From Brassica napus (taxonomy: Eukaryota > Streptophyta > Magnoliopsida > Brassicales > Brassicaceae): a stretch of DNA of 64,000 nucleotides. Every line of letters begins with the position of its first letter. The stretch's first letter is position 1. A program made the translations under genes and the position numbers. The DNA is taken from assembly GCF_020379485.1 (NCBI RefSeq), contig NC_063436.1:29882423-29946422 (forward strand). Reading direction: 5' to 3'. Shown here piece by piece: positions 1 through 10,599 of this stretch. The notes under the pieces were generated by a model. That model saw only the letters and a program-made list of their open reading frames with translations. It was not told the origin of the DNA and did no database searches.

Positions 1-3000
1 ATTAGCATAAATACTCGATACAGGAAAGATTTCAGAGCTCGATGATGTTGATGATAACTCCCATGCTTGTAAGGCCGGTGGACACTCAAAGATAACATGA
101 GTGACAGTCTCTTCTGGCGCTCCACATCTTGGGCAATAATTATCACATCTCATGTTACGTCGTACCAGATTTCTTGTTACGGCTATCTGTCCAGATATTA
201 GTTGCCATATAAGATGGCGGATCTTTTGTGGCGCATTCACCTTCCAAGCAAAGGCTTGAAGTTTTTTGATGCTCGGCTGTAGAACTTCTAACTCCTCGTC
301 CTCTCTCATCAAGTTCGTCGCAACCCAGTATCCCGATTTGACAATGTATTGTCCAGTCTTTGTGTGGCTCCAGCAAAATGTATCACGTCGATGAGTAGGA
401 CTAATGGCCAAACTCTGAATCATCGGGATGTCTTCTGGAGCTACATATTGCTCCAGTAGTCGGGTGTCCCACTCTTTGGTAACCGGATTAATAAGGCTGC
501 TTACAAGCATCTTAGGATTCACTGCTGGAACTCGGGCTCTCGCCGGCCTAGCTGGCATCGTAGGGATCCAAGGATCTTCCCACACATTAATCTCGTACCC
601 TGAGTGCACCTTACTCCTAATTCCCAGAAGCAATAACTTTCTCGCGGCAGATATACTTGTCCATACATAGGATGGAGTATCTACATTACCCATTCGCAAC
701 GGCGAGCTGAGACGGTAATATCTTCCTCGGAGAACTCTCGCTACTAGTGAATCCGGAAATTGCACAAGTCGCCATAGCTGCTTAGCTAGAAGAGCTAGAT
801 TAAATTCATGGATCATACGGAAACCAATTCCTCCATCTTCTCTAGGCGCACACATCTTTTCCCATTTTGCCCAGTGCACTCCTCTTTTCGGAGGATTCGA
901 GCTCCACCAGAACTGTGCAATGGCACTTGCTAGGTTCTCACATATATCTAACGGAAGCAGAAAGCTGGACATGACATAGGTCGGGAGAGCTAACAGTATC
1001 GATTTAATCAAAACCTCCTTCCCACCCTTAGATAACCATCTACCAGTCCAGCCATTCACTCTATGTAGAAGCTTTTCCTTTAGGAAGGCAAATAATTTGC
1101 ACTTTGAGCCACTAATATCCTCTGGGATTCTTAGATATGAGCCCATCCCACCTTCATTTTGTATACCAAGAGTGTCCTTGATCTGCTGCCTAACATTCGC
1201 TGGAACCCTTTTACCAAAGAGTAATGAAGATTTGTCAAAGTTAATGCGTTGACCTGATGCTTTCTCAAATTTTCTTACTACTTTCATAACTTCTTCACAT
1301 TCACGGGGCTCCGCCTTACAGAAGAAAAGGCTATCATCAGCAAAGAGAAGGTGGGATACCGAGGGACAAGCGCGAGCAGCTCTCATCCCTGTTATCTTCC
1401 CTCGATTCTCTGCTTGATTAAGAAGGCTAACGAGCGCTTCCGTGCATAGAATAAATATGAAAGGAGACAAAGGATCTCCTTGTCGTAAACCTCTCCCTGG
1501 GACTATGTTTCCCCTTGGTTCACCATTCATGAGGACTTTATACTTGACCGAAGTAATGCAACGCATGATCCAATCAATCCACATCTCGGAAAAGCCCATC
1601 TTTCGCATGACTGCTTCAATGAATGACCATTCCATCCTATCATATGCTTTACTCATATCAGTTTTTATGGCCATCCGTTTAACCCTTCCTCCCGGCTTGG
1701 TTCTCAGAGCATGGAACATCTCCTGAGCTATCATGATATTATCCGTGATCTGTCTACCAGCAACGAAGGCTGACTGGGTCTCTGATATTCTCTGAGGGAG
1801 AACTTTCTTCAATCTTTGGCATAAGACCTTAGATATTACCTTGTAGCTTACATTACATAGACTAATAGGTCTAAATTTTGTCATCTCATTCGGCTTTGTC
1901 GTCTTAGGGATTAAACAAATATTCGTATCATTAAGGCCTTGTGCCATTGTTCCGTCAAAAAGGAATTGATTAACCATACGAGTTAAATCATCTTTGACAA
2001 TATCCCAGAACTTTTGATAAAAGAGAGCTGTCATTCCATCTGGTCCTGGGGCTTTTTCTGGATGCATAGCGAATAATGCTAATTTTACCTCCCATTCAGT
2101 TACAGGGGCTGTGAGGTCGGCATTTATTGATCCCGTGATCGTTGTTGGAACCTCTGATAGCGCCTCCGCTATATCCTCTGGGTCTGAGGATTCAAATATT
2201 TGCCTAAAATAACTAGTAGCAATGGCTACTAGCCCCTCCTCATCCTCCACTATATTTCCATTCTCATCCAGGAGTTGCGTTATCCTATTCCTTGCTCTTC
2301 TTTGCTTCACCAGGGCATGAAAATATTTTGAATTCCTATCGCCCTCTCTTAACCAAAGAACCCTGCTTTTCTGTCTCCAAAACATCTCTTCTGCCTTAAG
2401 AGCAGCAGATAGTTCCTTCAGAGCTTCAGATATTTCCTCTGTAGTGGCATCATCATCCAAATACAGTCCCTCCACCTTCTCCTTTAGCTCCTCAACTTGC
2501 TTTGCCGAATTCACATTGTTTTGTCTCCTCCATTGACTCAGTGCTTTCCTACAGCTAGCAATATGCTCCATTATATTCGCATCCGGTGGCAAATCCTCTG
2601 ACTTCCAACCCTCCAAAATGACATTCCTTAATTCCTCATTATCCATCCACCGCTTATCAAATTTAAATTTTTTCTTTTTCCTGACTGGCTTTGTGAGAAT
2701 ATCCGCAAGGATCGGACGATGATCCGATCCCCACAGCCTAAGGTACTTAGTCGCGGTGTGGGGGAACTTTTCATGCCAATCCTCATTATCCACCGCTCTA
2801 TCCAATCTGCATGTAACAGTTATTCCTCTTGATCTTTTCCCCACCCATGAAAGCTTATTCCCCGTAAATGGGAATTCCAGCATTCCACAGTGGCTTAACA
2901 TCTGTTTGAAAGGTAAGAAAGAGCTATCCGATCGCTTTCTCCCTCCCTCTTTCTCGCTGTGATCCGTTATCTCATTAAAATCACCTATCATGAACCAAGG

Positions 3001-3387
3001 TCCATTTCGTGTGGTTGAGAAACGCGTAAGACGTTCCCATACTTGTTCCCTACGTTCTAAAACAGGGTCTCCATAAACAAACGTCATAAAGACTTTTATT
3101 CCATCAATGACTGCTTCAATGTCAATCATTCTGTTATTTGAAAATAAAACATTAACTTGAAATTCATCCATAAACAAAAGAGCTAAACCTCCGCTAAGAC
3201 CAAGTGGCTCAACGGTAAACAAATGATCAAATCCTAAGTCGGCCTGTATGTTTTGCAACAATGGCCTCCTGTTCTTCGTCTCAGACAGAAACACAAGTCC
3301 TGGGTGATGCTTCCGACACATCTCCGTAAGGCGTCGAACTGTGAGGTCGTTTCCAATCCCTCGACAGTTCCAACTGAGTGTCCTCAT
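1..3387 (-). CDS. LINE ORF2 polyprotein: AP endonuclease, reverse transcriptase, start of zf-RVT (partial, open)
   Basis: I read the frame from the ATG at 3387 down to base 1 triplet by triplet and found no stop in 1129 codons. In L1-type elements this protein nicks target DNA and copies the element's RNA there (target-primed reverse transcription). The N-terminus is an exonuclease-endonuclease-phosphatase domain: MRTLSWNCRGIGN at residue 1, the SETK glutamate near residue 38, IGDFNEI near 130 and GSDHRP near 220. The reverse transcriptase has KAPGPDGM near 450, QSAFVAGRQI near 540, RQGDPLSPFIF near 637 and the catalytic FADD at 682-685. The C-terminal part visible near residues 1080-1115 has the cysteines of zf-RVT (CDNYCPRCG). 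An RNase H domain, if present, is off the window. The start overlaps the ORF1 stop as ATGA. All key residues I can see are kept, so this copy is young or recently active. Confidence 0.92.
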   Translation of the reverse strand, partial: MRTLSWNCRGIGNDLTVRRLTEMCRKHHPGLVFLSETKNRRPLLQNIQADLGFDHLFTVEPLGLSGGLALLFMDEFQVNVLFSNNRMIDIEAVIDGIKVFMTFVYGDPVLERREQVWERLTRFSTTRNGPWFMIGDFNEITDHSEKEGGRKRSDSSFLPFKQMLSHCGMLEFPFTGNKLSWVGKRSRGITVTCRLDRAVDNEDWHEKFPHTATKYLRLWGSDHRPILADILTKPVRKKKKFKFDKRWMDNEELRNVILEGWKSEDLPPDANIMEHIASCRKALSQWRRQNNVNSAKQVEELKEKVEGLYLDDDATTEEISEALKELSAALKAEEMFWRQKSRVLWLREGDRNSKYFHALVKQRRARNRITQLLDENGNIVEDEEGLVAIATSYFRQIFESSDPEDIAEALSEVPTTITGSINADLTAPVTEWEVKLALFAMHPEKAPGPDGMTALFYQKFWDIVKDDLTRMVNQFLFDGTMAQGLNDTNICLIPKTTKPNEMTKFRPISLCNVSYKVISKVLCQRLKKVLPQRISETQSAFVAGRQITDNIMIAQEMFHALRTKPGGRVKRMAIKTDMSKAYDRMEWSFIEAVMRKMGFSEMWIDWIMRCITSVKYKVLMNGEPRGNIVPGRGLRQGDPLSPFIFILCTEALVSLLNQAENRGKITGMRAARACPSVSHLLFADDSLFFCKAEPRECEEVMKVVRKFEKASGQRINFDKSSLLFGKRVPANVRQQIKDTLGIQNEGGMGSYLRIPEDISGSKCKLFAFLKEKLLHRVNGWTGRWLSKGGKEVLIKSILLALPTYVMSSFLLPLDICENLASAIAQFWWSSNPPKRGVHWAKWEKMCAPREDGGIGFRMIHEFNLALLAKQLWRLVQFPDSLVARVLRGRYYRLSSPLRMGNVDTPSYVWTSISAARKLLLLGIRSKVHSGYEINVWEDPWIPTMPARPARARVPAVNPKMLVSSLINPVTKEWDTRLLEQYVAPEDIPMIQSLAISPTHRRDTFCWSHTKTGQYIVKSGYWVATNLMREDEELEVLQPSIKKLQAFAWKVNAPQKIRHLIWQLISGQIAVTRNLVRRNMRCDNYCPRCGAPEETVTHVIFECPPALQAWELSSTSSSSEIFPVSSIYAN

Positions 3388-4064
3388 TGATAACGGTGGG
3401 ATGAGGTTTTGGACCTCATCGAACCATCACTTTTGGACCCGTGTGACTCTTTTTTTGTGCCTGACCGGTATCGGCCCGACTTATCAACTCTCTCTGATGC
3501 AAGTGAACCAGACCGAGCCGTTCTTTTACTTGGAGAGCCCCGACGGAGGATCTCAAACTTACGACTTGAACTACCCAACGGGGCACTTCTCCTGATGCCG
3601 AGTCTCTTGTGCTTCGCCTTCTTTTTTTCATCAATAGTAGCACGCTCAGCTAGCGCGTCTCCTTCCAACTCCATGAGCTCGTCGCCCAATAGATCATCCT
3701 CATTAGCATCCGTATCCATTAAGCCGCTATCCTGTTGATCGAGGAGGTCCATGTCACTTAAGGCTCCGATAATCTGATCATCCACGGTGCCTTTTGCTTG
3801 TGGAGAAAACGTGAGAAGCCTTGCATCTGCTACTTCGTCAACCCTGCCCCGAACTGTCACATTTTCTGAAGATCTCACACGCGACGGAGTGACAATTGCA
3901 CTAGCCAGCTTCCTAGTACCAGATGTGTCCTCTTTATTTTCCTCCCGACTCGAGAGATCACCACCAAAGTTCGAAGGATCATGAGATCCCGCGCCTAAGA
4001 GATGTTCATATGGAACAATCTCATTCCTCTTGTTAGCCACACCATTACCATACTGATCAGAATC
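3384..4064 (-). pseudogene. C-terminal fragment of LINE ORF1 (gag-like), N-terminus missing
   Basis: This frame is open for about 227 codons and ends with TGA at 3386-3384, which shares bases with the ATG of ORF2. The product is hydrophilic. It has an acidic middle (DLLDQQDSGLMDTDANEDD) and a basic, Ser/Arg-rich tail (RRGSPSKRTARSGSLASE), as in the region after the zinc knuckle of plant LINE ORF1. No zinc knuckle or DUF4283 domain is left and there is no good ATG: the first usable codon is a GTG at 4040. It lies directly upstream of ORF2 in the same element. ORF1 proteins bind the LINE RNA; this remnant has lost the recognisable binding domain. Identity rests on position and composition, not on a diagnostic motif. 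Confidence 0.65.
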
Positions 4065-4199
4065 TCATAACAATCTCAGTTATGTTTAAGCAGGTTCTAC
4101 AACTTGCTCTTATGTAACACTTATTTCAGACCGTTTAAAAATAATGGTTTAGAGAAATAACCATATGGCAAACTTTAGAGTTTTTTATCTTTATGGTTA

Positions 4200-6100
4200 T
4201 TAGGTCCTTGTCCGCGCTACGCGCGGATAGTATTTTGATTTTTTTTCATATTTTGTACTATTATGTCAATTGTTTAGTTTTATAAAATGTTATGTTTTTG
4301 CTGTAAATTTGGAATTACAAATCTAATTTTCCCTTAGTGTAAAGTAAGTTAATTTTTTTTAATCTTACCACAACACATTATACATGAAAAGAATATAGTT
4401 GGTCTTTATATTCTTATTTGATGTAATATTGAAAATTTTGATGGTTTGTTTAAATGGTTTTTTTAAATTATATATTTTAGGATTGTTTTTCGTGAATATT
4501 CTATAATTGTCTAAAAAAATTGTTTGTCATATATAGACATCCACATAAATATAGACTTCTGATAAATTTATTCATTGAGATATATAGTTTCACTTTCAAC
4601 TTTATTCTCTTTTTTGGCACCCTCATGCTAGCTTGTGGGGCTAGCCAACTTGGTGCAAAAGGATTTACAAAAGCTGATCGAGATGCGCGTGATCGGACAC
4701 CTTTTTCTAGGCTATTTGTACGGAATTTTAAAGATCTAGGAATATAAGCAATAGAAAGTTCAGAAAATTCTTTGGATACATCATGTATTTCGTCGAGCTT
4801 CGAGTCTAACGCAGGCCAATCTTCCTCCTTTTGAATGAGTATAACCAGTTAATCACAGTCGATTGAAAGATCATCTCTCTGTGTCCAAACTTCAGAATCA
4901 CTTGCATTGCCCATAGCAAACCTTCAGCTTCCGCTTGCAGTGGTGATTTGGTGCGTGTATATCGGCCCTTGCTCCAAACAGCATTGGAAAGTCACCATCC
5001 ATTAACACAAAGCCAAGTCCAGATATGTCTCTTTCATTTATCCAGGATGTTTAGCAGGAGCGTTTATTTGCGGAGGAACAGTTGTGTCCGTTACCTCAAC
5101 TCCCATATCAATCTCCATAATCTCGTGTATACGTTGAGGTATCCTTCAACACTGTGCTTCAATTTTATTCGCTAATGGGAAAGACATAATTCCTACGACA
5201 CTATTAATGATTGTTTTTTTGTAACACCGATACGACAAACTTATGTTTTATTTAACAAAACTCTTAATTTAATTTTGTATTAAAGAATCAATCATATTTT
5301 GTATTATCCATAATTTTAGTAAATTTGCTTAATTGTCATGTTTTTATTAGGTTTTAGCTAAATCATTGATTTATTATTTATTTTTAGCTAAGTCACTAAT
5401 TTATTAATTTAAAAAATACTCTTAATTAATATTATATATATTAAAAAATGAATTTTATTTTAGTAATATTAAATTTATATTTTATATTAAAAATTTTGTT
5501 AGTTTTTCTTATTTGTCATATTTTATTAGGTTTTATACTTTTAGATAGGTTATTGATTTATTATTAATTTTTAACTGATTCGCTAATGTGTTAATTAAAA
5601 CAATACTTTTAATGAATTTTATATATAATTAAAAACGAATTTTATTTTAATCATATAAAATTTATATGTTATATTAATATTAAATAATCGATTCTAAAAT
5701 AATATAATAAAATTATCAAAAACTTTTAAAGTAAGATAATTCTTATATATATTTTGTTGCTATTTGAAAACAATATTTTTATTATAAAATTTAAAAAGAT
5801 ACAAAATTATAATTAAATATTATTCAAGAAAAAACCATTTATATAAAGATATTTTCTAAACTATTTCTAAGAAATGAGTGTTTTAAAAAATTTAACACGT
5901 GATGTTTAGAGTACGGGATTATGCTTATGAGAGAGTGGCTCGGGAATGGGTTTCGAGATGGGTCGAATGGGCTCCGAAAATAGCTTTTTTTTTTAACTCA
6001 AATACAGTCCAGATGACATGGCATTTTGGTTGGTTTACAATATTTTGCCCATGTGACAGGGCTTAGAAAAGAGAGATTTAATGCTTTTTATATAGTAGGA
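4200..6100 (-). mobile_element. Non-autonomous Helitron, 1.9 kb, both ends visible
   Basis: On the minus strand the element begins TCCTACTATATAAAAAGC at 6100 after an A, and ends with CTAA at 4203-4200 followed by T. This is the Helitron rule: 5' TC, 3' CTRR, insertion between A and T, no target duplication. Eight bases before CTAA is a GC-rich hairpin at 4211-4227, with a CCGCGC/GCGCGG stem and a TAC loop. No helicase or Rep gene is present. The interior is AT-rich apart from a LINE RNase H remnant at 4617-5048. Confidence 0.85.
4617..5048 (-). pseudogene. LINE RNase H domain fragment (RVT_3 type) inside the Helitron
   Basis: Translating the minus strand in shifting frames gives WINERDISGLGFVLMDGD, then SPLQAEAEGLLWAM, then ELSIAYIPRSLKFRTNSLEK and VNPFAPSWLAP. 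In order, these are the start, the conserved Glu helix and the C-terminal tail of the RNase H domain at the end of plant L1-type ORF2. At least two frameshifts and one in-frame stop break it. It is not part of the LINE at 1-4070, which reads in another register and ends elsewhere. It was either captured by the Helitron or was present before the Helitron's last transposition. Confidence 0.75.
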
Positions 6101-6489
6101 TATATGAATTTGTGGAGGGAACCTTAAACGTGCATGTTTGATTTGTCGAAGGAAATAAAATCTGCAGATTTTAAATTTTTGTCCCCATAACAAAATAACT
6201 TGCTAGATGATTCTTCATGCAACCCATAGATGGTCCATTCACATTTAATTAAATTTGAATGTGAGAGAGAGCGGAGAGTTTGTTGGCTGTTTCTTGAACA
6301 GATGTCCTGATTTATAGATAATAGTTGAGCCTGTGAGCTGTCACAAGAGTTTGTAAGCTGCTTGCTGATTCAAATCTCTTAATGGTCATATGAATTGTAA
6401 TAGGATCTGGATATCTCCAACTCGTCTGTGCTGTGTGACGTTGATCTGGATATTGAATGGTTCTCGATCTCGTTCTTCTAATTCAATAA

Positions 6490-8140
6490 TGCAGATAGAA
6501 AGGGACACAAATGGGAGGCTAATTATGTAGACACGTCTAGGCAGTTTCTGCATTGTGCCTTTTTCATGGGCTTGCAGAGGGCAGAGGGAGTTGGTGGTCA
6601 AGATTGTCAACAGTTTGATATACGTGGTACATGTATATGTTCTGGAAACCTGGGATGGATGTGTTTGTTTCTCATGTTCGTAGACGACGGCTTCCACCTT
6701 TTGTTTCTCCAAATGAATACAGAAGGCCACGGCGGTCCAGGCACCAGAGTCATTAGGGTGAAGACGGCATTGTTTCTCATTCCAGCTCTGTGGTGGAGAG
6801 GCATGCTAAGAGAAAGAACAACAACGAAATGATGGATGCTCGGCCAGAGAAACCTGAGAAACGTGCATCTCTTAGTCCACAGAGTTTAGACATTGTTTCT
6901 CCTGAAAGTAGTGCTATCACTACTGGTTGGAACCCACCTGTTTGTAGCCTTGGAAGGTCACCTGGTGATGGAATTGAGTCTGAAAAGTTGAACAATTAGA
7001 GTACAGAACTCTAAATTTTTGCTCAAGATGAGTGTAACTTTGGAAGCGAGCAAGCTCTGGAAGAAGAAAGTAGGTTCTTGTTCAAGAATGGTCTGATCTG
7101 ACTGGGTCTGTGGGGAAGTGTGTGGGTGAAAGTGGGCAGGAAGAAAACAGATTGTGATTTGAGATCTGTTTCCATAGCTTCTGTCAATGAAGTTGAGAGA
7201 GAATCGAAGTTATTTAGTGGGACTGGAGAAATTGCTGATAGTGCTCAGCTGAGCAGATCTTGTGAGCAGAACCGTGATTATGAGGTGAGTTTTTTGTATG
7301 CTTGACGGTTCAGGTGTGTTACCAGGAAATTGACAATAATTTTTGAACGGACCAGGAATAGTGATGATGGGTTTTACAGGTTCTTCAGTTTCCTGCTTCA
7401 AATTCAGGTCCTTTTGTGGAAAAAGGAAACGTATATGCTGTCCCCTGAAGACCTTCAGGTTCTTAATCTACCAACCTCACAATAGTTGCTTTTGAAAGAT
7501 TTATACATTTTCTATTTGGTTTAAAATCAACTTCCAGTAGTAAGTGAGCATCAAAGCTCCACAGTACATGGGATCTTAAGAGGAATGCTCAAACTTGGTT
7601 TAATAGCTAAATTTGAAATTTTGATGGTAGTCCATATTTAAAGCAGTACTACTACCTCTTTTGGCACTGAAAAGGTCAAAATATATATGCTGTGCTTTCA
7701 CTTGCCTTATGTTGTTTCTGCGTACCGCCTACCGCCTAACTTAGTGCACATAATGGTTGGCAGGTCAGGCACTGCAATGCTTTTGTTGTGTATATCAAGC
7801 AACTCTCAAGTTTTTTTCTCCCTTTCCTTAGAATTGTGAAGAATATACCTAGCTAACTTAGGTTCTTGCTCGTAATCATGTTTGTCTTTGGTCAGCGGGA
7901 TGGAGAAGTCAGAAGACATAGCTAGCCAGCTAGGTCTTTGCAGAAGTCACAGATAAGGCAACATCATGATGTCTTTATGTTATTGTTTTCTTTGAGTTAT
8001 AGCAGCAGCAGGTTAAAGCTTAAAATTCCATTGTGTGATCGTCCTCTAGGCTATTGACGTGATAACCAGACTCATCAAGAAAACGGGAAGTTCAACTCAA
8101 AATGTTGCTGTAGACCGAAAACCGAGTCCAGAGCCTTTGG
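6490..8140 (+). pseudogene. PAPS4: 3' part of a nuclear poly(A) polymerase gene (PAPS4/nPAP), decayed
   Basis: Pieces of the C-terminal half of plant poly(A) polymerase can be read in shifting plus-strand frames. They include IERDTNGRL (6499 on), HCAFFMGLQRAEGVGGQ (about 6552), QQFDIRGT, HVRRRLPPFVSPNEYRRPR (about 6676) and ERHAKRKNNNEMM with PEKPEKRASLSPQSLD (6795-6890). A later segment with clean AG/GT borders (8050-8140) may be a further exon. The enzyme adds poly(A) tails to nuclear pre-mRNA. Here the nucleotidyltransferase and central domains are missing. Stops at about 6749 and 6997 and several frameshifts break the rest. The expected Arabidopsis neighbour at this position is AT4G32850 (nPAP), which agrees. 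A Helitron sits about 400 bp upstream. Family match is strong; the paralogue assignment rests on synteny and my memory of the sequence. Confidence 0.78.
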
Positions 8141-8149
8141 TAAGTGAAT

Positions 8150-9890
8150 TTTTATATGGAAACAAAAAAAAAGTTAAAAAAATGAAGAAAAAATGACATT
8201 GAAAAGTCTTTAAAAAAAGGAAAAAACAATGAAAGAGAAGATAAGCAGGATGAGTGTTTGGATTTGTTCTGTTGGCTGTATTGTGAGTTAGCATGGAAGA
8301 CTAATGCTTAATATGGAGAACATGAAGTGACGATTCTTAACATGGCGAACGTTTACTTCTTCTTTATCTTTCTATTCGTGTGCTTTACACTTCTTTTTGT
8401 TTTTGTTTAGATGTCTGGTTCTGTTGGGGTTTGACTTTGAGTAATTATGTTTTCAGATACCGGTTTATGTATATAAGAATATACGCCTTCCTGTTTCTTT
8501 TTGGGAGTCTTGTTTTAATTTGGTTTGCCTGGCATATAAAAACAAAGGTTACTGATCTGATACCAGATGATTATTGTGTTATCTGAACTCGAGTCATGTT
8601 ATCCTTATCATTCATTGTCTTGTACACGATTGCAGTAAAAGTGAAGACCATCACTTATATCAGGATACACAAACAAAACCGTTACATGGATTCATATAAG
8701 GGATCATGGTTAAACATTGCAAATGGACTACTACAGAATTATGTTTACATTCAGTAACGGTTAGTTTGTTTAATAATATCAACATCTACAGCTATATATG
8801 AAACATCACCCCGATCAGAATATCATATAACCAAGATATTATTCTTAAAGAAATCTACACATTTTGAAAGATATTATACATGTTATATAGAAGCCGCATT
8901 ATAAGCAAAACAATATTCAAGTGGATATGAATATAAATAACCAGTACCAGCTAAATGAAACTATTATATATTCATCAAATATTCCAAAAAAAATATATAA
9001 ATTCATTCTTAAAAAAGTTCGCATTGACGTCCTTATTTTGTTTCATCTTAATTGTCAATCCTCTGCCTTCCCTTTTATATACTATGATTAAACAAAACAT
9101 AGAATTCTATAAGATCCAACCCTCTAGATTTTTAGTGGGATTTGGTAGAGAGATGTAATACTTCGTCTTTGCCGAGAAATTTGGAGAAAGCTTTTACAGT
9201 AACTTTTGACTTGCTAGACGACCAATCTTAGTACAATATTGGCTTAGCAGAGACTAAATGTTTTATCATTGCTGTATTTTCAATGGAACCGAAGTAGTGT
9301 ATATTATCTACAACGATATGGATCATTTTCAACACCATTTGGCTTACAAATTTTGTCGTTTATGTCAAAGTCTAGCCGATGCATATTAAACAAATAAAAT
9401 TATTCATCATAAGTTCCTGACATACAACAAAGAGTTAAGGACCCATAAAAACGTAATATGTTAATAACGCACGTAAACGTGCCAAATACAAGGCCAATTC
9501 AATGGTAATAAATTTTGATCATGTATGCATCTCTGCAAGGGCACTAACTTGAACGTTAATGGTAAATTCAAAACGTCGATATTCATTAGATGCGCAAGTA
9601 GTCAATCATACTTTAGATCTGTCTAAAATTAAGTAAAGATATTTTCATATATATCGCTGATATACACACAAAAGAGCTATTTCGAAGATTAATTTTCTTA
9701 CAGTTTCATCCAAACAGATCCAAAACACGATCATGGATTCATAAAAGTACACAAACCAAAAAAAACGGGAAACTAGGAAAATATATACCAAAGTAGAAAG
9801 TCAAAACAAGACTATGAAAGTTACCTATTTGTAGTAATTTTTTAGATATGATTGATATATTTTGGTGTAACAAAAGTGACCATGAATCAA
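8150..9890. other. Intergenic, no gene seen
   Basis: AT-rich sequence between the poly(A) polymerase relic and the DUF761 gene. Only short random open frames occur. I see no repeat with recognisable ends. Confidence 0.6.
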
Positions 9891-9896
9891 ATGTTT

Positions 9897-10484
9897 TTAA
9901 ACCTCCTGAGCCATCATCCACCTCTGCAACCTCAGCTGTCTATGGAACCTCTGTATAAACTCCTCCGCTGCTCTGTCCACGTGGCCACTTTCCATGGTTC
10001 CGGTGCTGCTAGCTACGTCAGGAAACACGGCGGATGCCACGTGTCGTTCCCAGGCGGAATCTCGGACCTTGGGGAGAGTGTTGTACCGGACATACGCTTG
10101 GCGTTGGCGTTTGTTGATAAGCGGTTTGCGAGACCCGCTGCGTCGTCCGGTGGTGTTTGAGGCGTAGGAACGTCTCGGTGGGGTGCTGCTGCAGCTGAAC
10201 TCGTAGTCCAGCTGGATCGGGACAGGTGAGATGAAGGAAGATTGGATGTCTTCGTAGTCGGCAGGACGGCACGTGATCCGGGAGTGGGATGTTGATACGG
10301 CGTCGTTTAAAGATTTGCGTAGGGTCTTGCCACGTTTCGCGAGTAGCTGAGGATCGAGAGTTGTGAGGAGTTTGTGACGTGAGGCGTCTGAGACCTTCTG
10401 GATTGTGAAGAGGATTAGCTTCGCGAGCCTTGAGAGCTTCTTGGTTGTGACTGTTGAACAAACCTCCATCTCGTGTGTATACAT
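9897..10484 (-). CDS. DUF761 domain protein
   Basis: An intact single-exon gene of 195 residues (190 if the second Met, MEVCSTV, is used; the second looks more like related proteins). The C-terminus carries the DUF761 signature VDRAAEEFIQRFHRQLRLQR at about residues 167-186, a short helix typical of cotton-fibre-expressed and Avr9/Cf-9 rapidly elicited-type proteins. The N-terminus is hydrophobic to amphipathic (KKLSRLAKLILFTIQKVSD), which could be a membrane-associated helix. The middle is Ser/Arg-rich and probably disordered. Members of the family have no known enzymatic activity; some affect growth and stress responses. A TATATAAAG box lies about 90 bp upstream of the start on the minus strand. 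By order it corresponds to Arabidopsis AT4G32860. Confidence 0.85.
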   Translation of the reverse strand: MYTHEMEVCSTVTTKKLSRLAKLILFTIQKVSDASRHKLLTTLDPQLLAKRGKTLRKSLNDAVSTSHSRITCRPADYEDIQSSFISPVPIQLDYEFSCSSTPPRRSYASNTTGRRSGSRKPLINKRQRQAYVRYNTLPKVRDSAWERHVASAVFPDVASSTGTMESGHVDRAAEEFIQRFHRQLRLQRWMMAQEV

Positions 10485-10575
10485 TAGGTGTGAGAAAGAG
10501 AAGGTTATGCTTGAGGTTGGAGGGATGGTATTTAAAGAAACTAAAAATGGGTTAATGAAGAAAACATACGATGCT

Positions 10576-10584
10576 CTTTATATA
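10576..10584 (-). promoter_or_regulatory. TATA box of the DUF761 gene
   Basis: The minus strand reads TATATAAAG about 92-100 bp upstream of the ATG at 10484, the usual distance for a plant TATA box plus a short leader. Confidence 0.55.
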
Positions 10585-10599
10585 ACGGAAACGTTATAA

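Larger units (their letters stand above)
1..4070 (-). mobile_element. L1-type LINE retrotransposon, 5'-truncated, 3' end outside window
   Basis: A non-LTR retrotransposon on the minus strand. It holds the end of ORF1 and then ORF2 with endonuclease and reverse transcriptase. The 3' end, poly-A tail and target-site duplication lie left of the window. Homology to ORF1 stops near 4065, where an in-frame stop is met. A full plant LINE ORF1 (usually 400-600 residues with a zinc knuckle) is not present, so the copy is 5'-truncated. The exact junction is uncertain because only one side is visible. Confidence 0.9.

Noticed and set aside
428..3738. Several plus-strand open frames of 60-110 codons across the LINE.
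   Set aside because: They are antisense shadows of the intact minus-strand ORF2 and ORF1 and resemble no protein.
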